Source: Thalassobius sp049116315 | GTDB taxonomy: Bacteria > Pseudomonadota > Alphaproteobacteria > Rhodobacterales > Rhodobacteraceae | Length of the DNA: 64,000 nt | Direction of reading: 5' to 3' | Assembly (NCBI GenBank): GCA_049116315.1 | Contig: JAGDZD010000015.1 | Location: 1-64,000 of the forward strand | Part shown: positions 16,546 through 25,546 of the stretch, in pieces | How positions within the stretch are numbered: the first letter of the stretch is position 1 | Layout: every line of letters begins with the position of its first letter | Made by a program: the position numbers and the translations under genes | Notes under the pieces: generated by a model | Databases searched by the model: none | What the model saw: the letters and a program-made list of their open reading frames with translations, nothing else | Told to the model about the DNA's origin: nothing

Positions 16546-17787
16546 GTGTCCAACACCCCATCCCAAGATTTTCCCAATCAATTCCAATTTGGCACCGCAC
16601 AACATCACGCATGGTTGCGCGCTCAAGCAGTGTCCCAGTTTGCCTTTTTCAAGGCCAGCTTGCGCCCAGACAAGGGGTTCTTCACCCTGGGCTATGACGG
16701 CAAGCCACTGGAGAGTTCGGTGCAAGAGCTGCACACCACCACGCGGTTGGTGCACTCTTACGGTGTGGGAAAACTGGCGGGCATTGCCGAGTGCGACTCT
16801 ATAATTGATCAAGGCATGGCCTATCTCCGGGCTCACCACCGCGACGCAGAGCACGGCGGCTATCTGTGGGCGCTGGATGACCAAGGCATTCACGACGATC
16901 GTAAGCTGGCCTATGGCCATGTGTTTGTTTTGCTCGCCGGTTCAACAGCCAAACTGGCTGGGCACCCAGATGCCAGCCGCTTGATCGACGACGCCACGGC
17001 GGTTTTGGACACCCATTTCTGGGAAGAGGACGCTGGCCTGTTTGCTGATGAGTGGGCCCGCGACTGGACGCCGTTTTCCACCTATCGCGGTATGAATGCC
17101 AACATGCATGGCGTCGAAGCGTTGCTGGCTGCTTTTGAGGCCACAGGGCGTGAAATCTATCTTGAGCGCGCCGGTCGCATTTTGTCGTTCTTTGTGTCGG
17201 GCATTGCCGCCAGCGAAGGATGGCGCATGCCAGAGCATTACACCCAAGATTGGGTCATTGATCGCGCTTATGTCGGGGATCCCATGTTCCGCCCCGCAGG
17301 CACCACACCGGGCCATTCGGTCGAATGGGCCCGGCTGTTGCTGCAACATTGGGATCTTGCTGGCCGCCCTGACACCCAAGCGGTGGATATGGCCTGGCGG
17401 CTGAGTGAACGCGCCTTGATCGATGCATGGGACCCAAAAAACGGCGGCATGGCCTATACGCTGAAATTTGATGGAACACCCGATATGACGGCCCATTATT
17501 GGTGGCCCGTTTGTGAAGCAATTGGCGTGTTGGCAAGCCTGCTCAAACTTGGTGGCACCCCGGATCAGGCACAATGGTATAGCCGCCTGTGGGCTTTTGC
17601 GGATGCCAACTTTATCGATCACGCGGTTGGGGGATGGTTTCCCGAAGTCGACACCACCGGCGCGCCGGTGACCACTGTGTTTGATGGCAAACCAGACATC
17701 TATCACGCCATGCAGGCCACGGTATTCCCGATGACAGAGGCGCTGTCGCATATGGCCGTCAATCTTAAGGGCAGCCTTGCGCCTTAA
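16546..17787 (+). CDS. AGE-family sugar epimerase/isomerase
   Basis: An (alpha/alpha)6-barrel sugar epimerase or ketol-isomerase of 413 residues, in the N-acylglucosamine 2-epimerase / mannose isomerase family. Likely active-site features are RGMNANMHGVEALLAA, TPGHSVEWARLLL and the late HYWWPVCEAIG. I chose GTG at 16546 with GAGG six bases upstream; a longer frame from 16435 would add an atypical N-terminus overlapping the flavoprotein's downstream region. Because it converges with a KDG kinase and a sugar operon, a free-sugar isomerase (for example mannose to fructose) is the best guess. Confidence 0.85.
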   Translation: MSNTPSQDFPNQFQFGTAQHHAWLRAQAVSQFAFFKASLRPDKGFFTLGYDGKPLESSVQELHTTTRLVHSYGVGKLAGIAECDSIIDQGMAYLRAHHRDAEHGGYLWALDDQGIHDDRKLAYGHVFVLLAGSTAKLAGHPDASRLIDDATAVLDTHFWEEDAGLFADEWARDWTPFSTYRGMNANMHGVEALLAAFEATGREIYLERAGRILSFFVSGIAASEGWRMPEHYTQDWVIDRAYVGDPMFRPAGTTPGHSVEWARLLLQHWDLAGRPDTQAVDMAWRLSERALIDAWDPKNGGMAYTLKFDGTPDMTAHYWWPVCEAIGVLASLLKLGGTPDQAQWYSRLWAFADANFIDHAVGGWFPEVDTTGAPVTTVFDGKPDIYHAMQATVFPMTEALSHMAVNLKGSLAP

Positions 17788-17845
17788 GGCGTCTGCCAAA
17801 GACTGACGCGACTTTGCTTTATCGCCCTACCCGTTCTCGCAAATC

Positions 17846-17880
17846 AAAACGCCGGCCCAACGAGGACCGGCGTTTTATTC
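17846..17880. terminator. Bidirectional terminator between AGE and kdgK genes
   Basis: Ten-base arms AAAACGCCGG (17846-17855) and CCGGCGTTTT (17867-17876) with an 11-base loop. T runs on both strands let it serve the rightward AGE gene and the leftward kinase operon. Confidence 0.85.
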
Positions 17881-17898
17881 AAGCAAAGATCAGCGCCG

Positions 17899-18819
17899 TT
17901 ATTCGGCGATAATCGCACCGCGTTCAGAAATCACGCGCGCGGCCAAGTTGTGCCCAGCGCGCATCGCCGCAACAACATCATCACCTTTGACAAAGGCCGC
18001 TAAGAAGCCGGCGTTGAAACTGTCGCCTGCGGCGGTGCTGTCGACCACCTTCTCGACCACGTTCAACCCGGTTGCCGTTTGATGATTGGCCAGATCCAGT
18101 GGGCCAGACTTACCGCGTTTCAATGCACCGCCGGGAACGCCATACCCAGAGAAGCGCGCCAAAACCGCCGCTTCATCGGCATCCTCAAACAGATCCATTT
18201 CGTCATCAATGGACGGCAAAGCAATATCCGCCAACTGCCACAGCTGTGTATTAATGTCCTGCGCAACAGCCTGACTTTCCCACAGCTTGGGACGATAGTT
18301 GCTGTCATAGGCAAAGGTGCCCCCAGCTGCGCGGAACGCTTTGATATAGGTGATCAGCTGGTCGCGAACAGTGGGATGCAGGATCGCCATTGTGATACCA
18401 GACAGATAGATCAGATCAAAACTATCGAGGCTGCCGAGCGTTACGGTGCAGGGTTCTTGAAACAGGGTGCGCGCCGCAGAATCTGAACGCCAATACGAAA
18501 AGCTGCGTTCGCCTTCGTCATCCGTATCAATGGCATAGAGGCCCGGCATTTTGTCGTCGCGTCGTTCAAGTTGCGAGACATCCAAATTGTGCTCTTGCAG
18601 GGCATCGACGATCTTGGCCGAATAGCGATCAACCCCCAGGGCCGTCACATAGGTTGGGACAATCCCAGCCTCTTTCAGGTCCCGGCCAAGGTAGACAGCT
18701 GTGTTGTAAGTGTCGCCCGCCACCCCAATCGAAGAGTGTCCGGCTTGATTATTCACCAGTTCAATCATCACTTCCCCGATGCAAGCAATGCGCTTGATCG
18801 GTCGTTTCGCAGCCGTCAT
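17899..18819 (-). CDS. kdgK: 2-keto-3-deoxygluconate kinase (PfkB family)
   Basis: Phosphorylates 2-keto-3-deoxygluconate to KDPG for the Entner-Doudoroff route. PfkB/ribokinase-type protein of 306 residues: N-terminal CIGEVMIEL and GVAGDTYNTAVYL, and the catalytic signature DSTAAGDSFNAGFLA with the general-base Asp near residue 255. The residues around YRPKLW fit KDG kinases. The ATG overlaps the stop of the GntR regulator gene (ATGA), so both form one unit. Substrate is inferred from the family and from the adjacent acid-sugar genes. Confidence 0.86.
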   Translation of the reverse strand: MTAAKRPIKRIACIGEVMIELVNNQAGHSSIGVAGDTYNTAVYLGRDLKEAGIVPTYVTALGVDRYSAKIVDALQEHNLDVSQLERRDDKMPGLYAIDTDDEGERSFSYWRSDSAARTLFQEPCTVTLGSLDSFDLIYLSGITMAILHPTVRDQLITYIKAFRAAGGTFAYDSNYRPKLWESQAVAQDINTQLWQLADIALPSIDDEMDLFEDADEAAVLARFSGYGVPGGALKRGKSGPLDLANHQTATGLNVVEKVVDSTAAGDSFNAGFLAAFVKGDDVVAAMRAGHNLAARVISERGAIIAE

Positions 18820-19526
18820 TCAATATCTCCAAAAGTTTCTTTCACCTGCGTCCAGGCGTTGCTCAAATGGGTTCGAAGCGCCTGTTCAGCCGCATCCGGA
18901 TCCCGCATGAGGATCGCTTCGAAAATCTCTTTATGCGATTGATAATTGCGCCGGTTGCGCTCTTCAAGGCGTGGCATCTTTGACCAATGCGGTTCAAGCC
19001 AAGAGGTATAGGCCTTGTTGATGGCAGGCAGCACCGGGTTTTGCGGAAAATTGTAGAGGATTTTGTGAAAGCCGACGTCGGTTTGGTAAAACGCTTCGCT
19101 GTCACAAATTGCGGCTTCGTTGGCCTCAAGCGCGGCTTTCAACGCCGCAATATCCTCTTTGCGGGCATTTTGGGCGGCTTCTCGGACCAAGGCCGCTTCG
19201 ACCATGATCCGGGTGTTGAACAGATTGCGCACACCGCCCGGTTCATGCAGCAGATGGGTCACAATGCTTTCCAGCGCAACAAAGGCCGCGTCATAGCCCG
19301 GCTTGCGCACCACAGGACGGTGACGCGGGCGCGCTTCGATCAGACCTTTGTTGGACAGGGCCACCACCGCTTCACGTACCACGGTGCGGCTGATGCCAAA
19401 CTCTTCCATCAGGTTCCGTTCAGGGGGCAAAGGTTGCCCATCTTCCAACTCACCGGTTTGAATTTTTTCGGCGAGCTTCTGAACCACGAGGTCTGCGGCG
19501 CGGCCTTTATCCTCCTGAGATGGCAT
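18816..19526 (-). CDS. GntR-family regulator, FadR/FCD subfamily
   Basis: Transcriptional regulator of 236 residues. Residues 10-75 form the winged helix (LPPERNLMEEFGISRTVVREAV); residues 90-225 form an FCD ligand domain with the metal-site pattern of Asp and three His (TDVGFHKIL, SHKEIF, THLSNA). Such regulators respond to sugar acids or related carboxylates. GGAG precedes the ATG. Operators of the TnGT/ACnA type lie in the divergent promoter between the GMC and aldehyde dehydrogenase genes, which makes it the probable local repressor. Confidence 0.9.
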   Translation of the reverse strand: MPSQEDKGRAADLVVQKLAEKIQTGELEDGQPLPPERNLMEEFGISRTVVREAVVALSNKGLIEARPRHRPVVRKPGYDAAFVALESIVTHLLHEPGGVRNLFNTRIMVEAALVREAAQNARKEDIAALKAALEANEAAICDSEAFYQTDVGFHKILYNFPQNPVLPAINKAYTSWLEPHWSKMPRLEERNRRNYQSHKEIFEAILMRDPDAAEQALRTHLSNAWTQVKETFGDIE

Positions 19527-19644
19527 TCTATCTGCTCCTGCTTCAATTTTGGCTGCACTATCAGTGAATCTAACCGAAGTGAAATGTTCCGTATAGGTTC
19601 AGCACGTTTTCCGCGCCGCCGTGCGGGCGCGGCCACAATTATGG

Positions 19645-21267
19645 TTAGATCCGCCCCATGATCAGATCAGCGCATCGATCCCCAAGCATCATCGCAGGTG
19701 CTTGCGTATTGCCCGCGTTGATATTTGGCATCGCTGACAGATCACAAACCCGCAGGCCCTGAATGCCACGCACCCGCAAACGCGGATCCAAAACGGCCAT
19801 CGGATCGCCATCTGGCCCCATGCGCGCTGTGCCTGCTGGATGATAGTTCGTTTTCACAAACTGGCGGCAATGTTGGCGCAGGGCGTCGTCACTGCGGTCT
19901 TGCGCTTTGGGCAACAGAACCTCTTTGACCTGCTGAGCCAAAGGGCTGGCGGCAAACGCATCAAGGAAGAACTTCTGCCCTTTGACCATTTCATCCATGT
20001 CCGCCGGATCTTTCAGCAGATTTGGCGACACTAATGGCATATCAGACGGGTTGGCAGAGGCCAGCTTGACCGAACCACGTGACTTGGGCTTCACCACCAC
20101 GGTGGTCACTGTCAGCCCATAGCCATCTTTGACCAGATCTTTGTTTTCACGGTCCACATAGACAATGGGCACACAGAATGCCTGAATGGTGGGGGTCCCG
20201 CTTGGATCATCAGGGTTCACAAAGGCCCCGGCCTCGACACCTGCCGAGGTCACCGGACCGCTGCCAAACAGCTTAAACTGCAACCCGTTGCGCAGCATAC
20301 GCCAGCCGTCACCCTGCTTGTAATAGCCATCGCGCCCTTTCACACGGGCAGTGATCGGCACTTCGGGATGATCGATCAGGTTTTGCCCAACGCCGGGCAG
20401 ATCATGCACGCAGGTCACGCCGGTTTCTTGCAGGTGATCCGCAGGGCCAATCCCAGACAACATCAACAACTTGGGCGTCACCAAAGAACCTGCGGACAAG
20501 ATGACTTCTCCGCTACAGCGTACCGTGTGCACGGCCCCGGATTTATCGGCATAGGTCACCCCAACGGCCCGTCCATCTTCGATGACAACCTTATGGACCT
20601 CGGATCGTAACCGCACCGTCAAATTAGAGTTCTGCTCTTGAGGGCTGATATAGGCGTAGGCCGAAGAAGACCGCCGCCCGTTTCGGTTCATGAATTGGTA
20701 AAACCCAACCCCGCGCTGTTTGACCCCGTTAAAGTCATGGGTGAAGGGTTCCCCTAAGGACTGAACGGATTGCACAAACAACCGAGACAACGTGTCAATA
20801 TGGCCCGGATCTGACACCAGCAACGGGCCATCGGCGCCATGGAGGTCGTTTTGCAACTTGTTGTTGCCCTCCATGTTTCTGAAATGCGGCAGAACCGCCT
20901 CCCAGCTCCAATCCAAACCGTCATTGCTACCGCGCAGTTGATCATGCCATTCGTTATAGTCATCCGGGCGACCACGCATATAGACCTGCGCATTGACGGA
21001 TGATCCGCCCCCCAACACGTGGCCTTGTGGGATTTCATGTCGACGTCCATCCAGATGCGCCTGAGGCTCGGTGCGATGGTACCGCATGAACTTGGTGCCT
21101 TCGATCATTTTGAAGATTCCGGGCGGCATGTCCAACAACGGATGGCGGTTCGAATAGCCGGCTTCGAGCAACAGAACCCGATGCCCCCCTTCAGAGGCGA
21201 GCCGTGCTGCAACAACGCAGCCCGCGGCGCCTCCGCCAATGACGATGTGGTCAAATTCTTCTGACAT
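19645..21267 (-). CDS. GMC-family FAD-dependent oxidoreductase
   Basis: Choline dehydrogenase-like flavoprotein of 540 residues. FAD motif GGGAAGCVVAARL at residues 11-23, the GMC signature GHVLGGGSSVNAQVYMRG, and the active-site His in NYHPAGTARMG. Family members oxidise alcohols or sugars and pass electrons to the respiratory chain. The ATG at 21267 has AAGGA seven bases upstream; 100 more open codons exist upstream but run through the promoter. It is divergent from the aldehyde dehydrogenase gene with shared operators, so a sugar or polyol substrate of this pathway is more likely than choline. Confidence 0.9.
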   Translation of the reverse strand: MSEEFDHIVIGGGAAGCVVAARLASEGGHRVLLLEAGYSNRHPLLDMPPGIFKMIEGTKFMRYHRTEPQAHLDGRRHEIPQGHVLGGGSSVNAQVYMRGRPDDYNEWHDQLRGSNDGLDWSWEAVLPHFRNMEGNNKLQNDLHGADGPLLVSDPGHIDTLSRLFVQSVQSLGEPFTHDFNGVKQRGVGFYQFMNRNGRRSSSAYAYISPQEQNSNLTVRLRSEVHKVVIEDGRAVGVTYADKSGAVHTVRCSGEVILSAGSLVTPKLLMLSGIGPADHLQETGVTCVHDLPGVGQNLIDHPEVPITARVKGRDGYYKQGDGWRMLRNGLQFKLFGSGPVTSAGVEAGAFVNPDDPSGTPTIQAFCVPIVYVDRENKDLVKDGYGLTVTTVVVKPKSRGSVKLASANPSDMPLVSPNLLKDPADMDEMVKGQKFFLDAFAASPLAQQVKEVLLPKAQDRSDDALRQHCRQFVKTNYHPAGTARMGPDGDPMAVLDPRLRVRGIQGLRVCDLSAMPNINAGNTQAPAMMLGDRCADLIMGRI

Positions 21268-21318
21268 TTCTGATCCTTCGACGGTCTGAGGGCTTGCTGA
21301 TTTTGCGATGGTTGAGCC

Positions 21319-21347
21319 TCTATATATAATCGTACCAAACTTTTCAA
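21319..21347 (-). promoter_or_regulatory. Predicted GMC promoter with operator in the spacer
   Basis: On the minus strand TTGAAA (21347-21342) and TATAGA (21324-21319) are 17 bases apart, a sigma-70-like pair. The operator-like sequence TCGTACCAAAC (21330-21340) fills the spacer, so a bound repressor would block RNA polymerase. Confidence 0.55.
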
Positions 21348-21440
21348 CATATTGGTCCAAACAGGCCAAATGTACAAAATTTACAAAAACATCTTGACTA
21401 AACTGCCGGTCTGCACAACAAAGACTAGCGTTTGGTACGA
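21330..21440. promoter_or_regulatory. Paired inverted operators, TCGTACCAAAC and GTTTGGTACGA
   Basis: Two exact inverted copies of an 11-base element at 21330-21340 and 21430-21440, centres 100 bases apart. Each contains TCGT-ACCA, matching the TnGT/ACnA half-site pattern of FCD-type GntR regulators. The right copy lies 15 bases before the aldehyde dehydrogenase start. A weaker relative (TTGGTCCAAAC, 21352-21362) sits between. Assignment to the GntR protein encoded at 18816-19526 is inference. Confidence 0.6.
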
Positions 21441-21454
21441 TCAAAGAGGCGACC

Positions 21455-22924
21455 GTGAATAATTTCGATATCTCATCAGGACACCCAATCACCGCATCGA
21501 TGTTTATTGATGGGCGTTGGACAGCTGGCGCAGGAACCGACCTTATCGAGGTTGAGAATCCCGCCAATGGTCAGATCATCGGCACCATCCCAACGGGCAC
21601 CGTTCAAGACGCCAACGACGCGCTTGAAGCTGCCAAAATTGCACAGGTTGCTTGGGCACGTCTTCCCGCTGTTCAGCGCGGAAACATCGTGCGTAAGCTT
21701 GGGGATCTGATCGCCGAGCGCAGCGAGCTGCTGGCCAATCTGATCACCGCCGAACAAGGCAAACCCATTGGCCAAGCCTTGGGCGAAGTCGAAGGCACCG
21801 TGAACTTCTTGCATCACGCGGCAAACAACGCGCGCAGCATCGAAGGCGACATCGTCACCTCAGACAACGCAAACGAAGAGATCTATATTCGCCGCCACCC
21901 GCACGGTGTTGTTGTTGGTCTGACTTCTTGGAACTATCCCGCCGCTTTGGCTGCTCGCAAACTGGGCCCGGCTTTGGTGACAGGCAACGCGTTTGTTTTG
22001 CTTGCGCATGACATCACCCCATTGTCGGGGCTGTTCATCGCATCATTGGCAAACGAAGCGGGCCTCCCTCCCGGCCTGTTCAACGTTGTCACCGGCCCGG
22101 GCCCAGTTGTTGGTCAAGCTTTGGTGCAAAGCCCGATCACTGGCATGGTCACAATGACAGGCAGCAATCGCGCAGGCCAAGAAATCTATCGCTCGGGCGC
22201 GGATGGGATGAAAATCCTGCGCCTCGAACTTGGCGGTAAAGCGCCCTTCATTGTTCTGGAAGATGCCAATATCGACAAGGCCGTCGCCGCAGCGGTTACC
22301 GCGCGCTACACCAATTGCGGTCAAATTTGCACCTGTAATGAGCGCATGTATCTGCACAAAGATATCGCAGATGAATTTTTGGAAAAATTCGTCGCCGCCT
22401 CGGCTGCTCTGAGCATTGCAGATCCGATGAGCAACCCCGACATGGGCCCGAAAGTCAGCGGCCCAGAAGTCACCAAAATCAAAGCGCTGGTTGATGCAGC
22501 TGTGGCGCAGGGCGCCGAAGTCCTGCTCGAAGGTGGCCCATTGACCGAAGGCGATTACGCCAAGGGCCACTGGTATGCCCCCACAGTTTTGGAAGTGGCC
22601 AACAATGCCTCTCCGATTGTGCAGTCCGAAGTGTTTGGCCCGGTTGTTCCAGCTGTGCGTGTCAACGACTTTGACCATGCGCTTGAACTGGCCAATGACA
22701 CCGATTTCGGCCTGTCCGCCTTTGTCTTCACCGAGAATTTTCGCCGCATCATGGAAACGCCTTATCGGCTCAATTTTGGCGAGATCTACGTCAACCGCGC
22801 CAATGGGGAACAAGCGCAGGCCTTCCACAATGGATGGGGTCAATCGGGCCTTGGTGGAGAGGACGGCAAATACGGATTCGACGGGTATCTGCGCAAGCAG
22901 AGCCTGTATCTGAATTGGGGGTAA
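21455..22924 (+). CDS. NAD(P)-dependent aldehyde dehydrogenase
   Basis: Aldehyde dehydrogenase of 489 residues, of the lactaldehyde/succinate-semialdehyde type. Catalytic C292 in NCGQICTCNERM, the general-base Glu in LELGGKAP, and GLTSWNYPAALAARKLGPAL in the cofactor domain. Start is GTG at 21455 with AAAGAGG five bases upstream. First gene of a rightward operon with a sugar importer and dehydrogenases, so it probably oxidises a sugar-derived aldehyde (lactaldehyde, glycolaldehyde or an aldose). Confidence 0.92.
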   Translation: MNNFDISSGHPITASMFIDGRWTAGAGTDLIEVENPANGQIIGTIPTGTVQDANDALEAAKIAQVAWARLPAVQRGNIVRKLGDLIAERSELLANLITAEQGKPIGQALGEVEGTVNFLHHAANNARSIEGDIVTSDNANEEIYIRRHPHGVVVGLTSWNYPAALAARKLGPALVTGNAFVLLAHDITPLSGLFIASLANEAGLPPGLFNVVTGPGPVVGQALVQSPITGMVTMTGSNRAGQEIYRSGADGMKILRLELGGKAPFIVLEDANIDKAVAAAVTARYTNCGQICTCNERMYLHKDIADEFLEKFVAASAALSIADPMSNPDMGPKVSGPEVTKIKALVDAAVAQGAEVLLEGGPLTEGDYAKGHWYAPTVLEVANNASPIVQSEVFGPVVPAVRVNDFDHALELANDTDFGLSAFVFTENFRRIMETPYRLNFGEIYVNRANGEQAQAFHNGWGQSGLGGEDGKYGFDGYLRKQSLYLNWG

Positions 22925-22980
22925 CCCCAGACCATTGCGGCGGGAGGAGCTGTCGCATTTCACTTACTGGAGGAAAAGAC

Positions 22981-23955
22981 ATGAAAAGAAGATCACTGAT
23001 TTGTTCAGCCATTGCGCTGAGCCTGGGCCTGGGTGCAACCGCCTCTTTGGCTGACACACCGCCACTGGCTGTCAAAGACACATACCGTGTTGGTTTTGCT
23101 CAGATGGAATCCAACAACCCATGGCGCATCGCGGAAACAAAATCTTTCCACGACACCGCTGAATCTTGTGGTTGGGAACTGATTGCAACTGACGCGGCTG
23201 GTTCTGCTGCGAAACAGGTTGCTGACGTTGACTCGATGATTGCTCAGGGCATCGACGTTCTGTTCTTGCCACCACGTGAAGAAAAGCCATTGATCCCAGC
23301 GGTCATGAAAGCCAAAGCCGCCGGCATCCCAACATTCTTGGTTGACCGTTCGGTTGATCCAGCTGTTGCCCAAGCGGGTGAGCACTTTGTTGCGTTCCTC
23401 GGCTCTGACTTCATCGAGCAAGGTGACCGCGCCGCTGAGTGGCTGATCGCCAACTTTGCTGGTGACAAAGGTGTGATTGTTGAACTGGAAGGCACCACTG
23501 GGTCCTCTCCTGCAAACGATCGCAAAAAGGGCTTTGACGATCGCATCCTTCAAGACGACCGTTTTGAAATCGTTGCGTCCCAAACAGGTGACTTTGCGCG
23601 CGATCTGGGCCGTCAGGTCATGGAAACATTGCTGCAAGCCCACCCTGACGTGAACGTTGTGTATGCGCACAACGATGAAATGGCGATTGGTGCCATCCAA
23701 GCGTTGGAATTGGCTGGCCGCAAGCCAGGCGAAGACATCACCATCGTTTCGATCGACGGCACACGCGACGCGCTGCAAGCCATCATCGACGGCAAAATGG
23801 GTGTGACTGTTGAAAGCTCGCCTTTCTTTGGTCCGCTGTCTTGCGAAGTGATGAAGAAATACGCCGCGGGTGAAGAGATCCCAGGTTGGGTGAAAGTGGA
23901 GGACCGCGTGTTCACCATCGACAACGCAGCCATGCACATCGACGAAGCCTACTAA
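22981..23955 (+). CDS. ytfQ: Sugar ABC importer, periplasmic binding protein (YtfQ-like)
   Basis: Periplasmic binding protein of 324 residues, ribose/galactofuranose class. Signal peptide in residues 1-23 (SLICSAIALSLGLGATASLA). The mature part resembles E. coli YtfQ: VELEGTTGSSPANDRKKGF, ASQTGDFARDLGRQVME and VVYAHNDEMAIGAIQA. TGGAGG precedes ATG 22981. It is followed by two-domain ATPase and two permease genes in the order of the E. coli ytfQRT-yjfF locus, which imports galactofuranose. The actual ligand here could differ. Confidence 0.85.
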   Translation: MKRRSLICSAIALSLGLGATASLADTPPLAVKDTYRVGFAQMESNNPWRIAETKSFHDTAESCGWELIATDAAGSAAKQVADVDSMIAQGIDVLFLPPREEKPLIPAVMKAKAAGIPTFLVDRSVDPAVAQAGEHFVAFLGSDFIEQGDRAAEWLIANFAGDKGVIVELEGTTGSSPANDRKKGFDDRILQDDRFEIVASQTGDFARDLGRQVMETLLQAHPDVNVVYAHNDEMAIGAIQALELAGRKPGEDITIVSIDGTRDALQAIIDGKMGVTVESSPFFGPLSCEVMKKYAAGEEIPGWVKVEDRVFTIDNAAMHIDEAY

Positions 23956-23966
23956 ACACTCCTAAG

Positions 23967-23996
23967 CCAAAGGGGCTGCGAAAGCGGCCCCTTTGG
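23967..23996 (+). terminator. Intercistronic hairpin after binding-protein gene
   Basis: Thirteen-base-pair stem (23967-23979 with 23984-23996, one G-T pair) capped by a GAAA tetraloop, 11 bases after the binding-protein stop. There is no T run, so it is more likely an mRNA 3'-end protector or partial attenuator that lets the binding protein be made in excess over the membrane subunits. Confidence 0.75.
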
Positions 23997-24022
23997 TGTC
24001 TCTAACGAAAGGGCAAGTTGGG

Positions 24023-25546
24023 ATGAGTAACCTTATCGAAATGAGGGGCATTCAGAAGTCGTTTGCAGGCGTCGTCGCCTTGCAAAACGCCGATTTGCAG
24101 CTGGCCCCCGGCGAAATCCACGCCATCATTGGACAGAACGGCGCGGGCAAATCAACGCTGATCAAAATTCTAACTGGCGTCTATCGAAGTGACGCTGGCG
24201 AGGTTGTTGTCCACAACCACTCCGAGGCAATCACCACCCCGCGCGAAGCGCAGGACGCTGGTATTGCAACTATTTATCAAGAGCTTAGTCTGGTTCCCCT
24301 GCGCAGCGTGACCGAAAACGTCATGATGGGTTATGAACCACGCACCCGCTTTGGCTTGATCGACTGGAAAGCCGCGCACAAGAAAACCCGCAGCATCCTA
24401 GAACGCTTTGGCATCGATATTGATGTGCGCGCACAGCTGGGCAGTTATTCAACGGCCATTCAACAGTTGGTGGCAATTGCCCGCGCGGTTTCGATGGAGG
24501 CCCGCGTGGTCATCATGGATGAAGCCACCTCCTCGCTGGATGATCAGGAAATCGAAATCCTGTTTGGCGTTGTGAAAGAGCTGAAACGCGAAGGTGTGGC
24601 AGTTCTCTATATCTCGCACTTCTTGGACGAATTGTATCAGATCTGCGATTCCGTCACGATCATGCGCGATGGGCAAACCGTGGCGCGCCGGGACATCGCA
24701 GACACAACCAAGCTTGGTTTGATTTCTGAAATGCTGGGACGTGATCCCGAAGAGATCAAAGCCGCCGGTATGACCGGTCTGGGGGGTCAAAGCACCACAC
24801 CGGGTGACATGCTGCTGGAAGCCACCAACATCAAATCGGGCCATGGCCTGAAAAACGTTTCGGTCAAAGTCCGCAAAGGTGAAATTGTTGGCTTGGGTGG
24901 ATTGCTTGGGTCGGGTCGCACGGAAACAGCCCGAGCACTGTTTGGTTTGGACTCGCTCAAATCCGGCTCAATCGACTGGCACTTTGGCGGCAAGAAATTC
25001 GACAGCGTTGCCGATGCAATTGCAGCGGGCGTTGGTTTTCTGACCGAAGACCGTAAACGCGAAGGCATCGTGCCTCACATGTCAGTGCGCGAAAACATGA
25101 CATTGGCGCTGCTGCCACAGCTGCGCAAAGGTGGACGGGTCGACCGCAAACGCGAAAAAGAACTGGTCGAAAAGTTCATCAAATCGCTTGGTATCAAAAC
25201 CTCGGGTATGGAACAGCCAATCCGTGAATTGTCCGGTGGCAACCAACAGAAGGTACTGTTGGCGCGCTGGCTGGCCTTGGATCCGAAAGTTTTGTTCTTG
25301 GACGAACCCACACGTGGTGTGGACGTCGGTGCAAAATTCGAAATCCAATCGATTATCCGTGACTACGTCGACAACGGTCTGGGTGTCTTGCTGATCAGCT
25401 CGGAATTCGAAGAGCTGGTGGAAGGCGCCGACCGCATTGTTGTGCTTCAAGACGGTTTCTCGGTCACCGAGTTGCAGAACCCCGGCGTCACCGAAGAAAG
25501 CCTCATCGCCTCAATCGCTCATCATCATGATAGGACAAGCTCATGA
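24023..25546 (+). CDS. ytfR: Sugar ABC importer, two-domain ATPase (YtfR-like)
   Basis: 507-residue ATPase with two ABC domains. The first has a complete Walker A, GQNGAGKS (residues 37-44), a changed signature (YSTAIQQLVAIARA) and DEATSSLD at Walker B. The second has a degenerate Walker A (GLLGSGRTE) but a good LSGGNQQKVLLARWL signature and LDEPTRGVDVG. This mix is normal for the RbsA/YtfR group. ATG 24023 is preferred over a frame start at 23993, which lies within the hairpin. Its stop overlaps the next gene (ATGA). Confidence 0.93.
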   Translation: MSNLIEMRGIQKSFAGVVALQNADLQLAPGEIHAIIGQNGAGKSTLIKILTGVYRSDAGEVVVHNHSEAITTPREAQDAGIATIYQELSLVPLRSVTENVMMGYEPRTRFGLIDWKAAHKKTRSILERFGIDIDVRAQLGSYSTAIQQLVAIARAVSMEARVVIMDEATSSLDDQEIEILFGVVKELKREGVAVLYISHFLDELYQICDSVTIMRDGQTVARRDIADTTKLGLISEMLGRDPEEIKAAGMTGLGGQSTTPGDMLLEATNIKSGHGLKNVSVKVRKGEIVGLGGLLGSGRTETARALFGLDSLKSGSIDWHFGGKKFDSVADAIAAGVGFLTEDRKREGIVPHMSVRENMTLALLPQLRKGGRVDRKREKELVEKFIKSLGIKTSGMEQPIRELSGGNQQKVLLARWLALDPKVLFLDEPTRGVDVGAKFEIQSIIRDYVDNGLGVLLISSEFEELVEGADRIVVLQDGFSVTELQNPGVTEESLIASIAHHHDRTSS

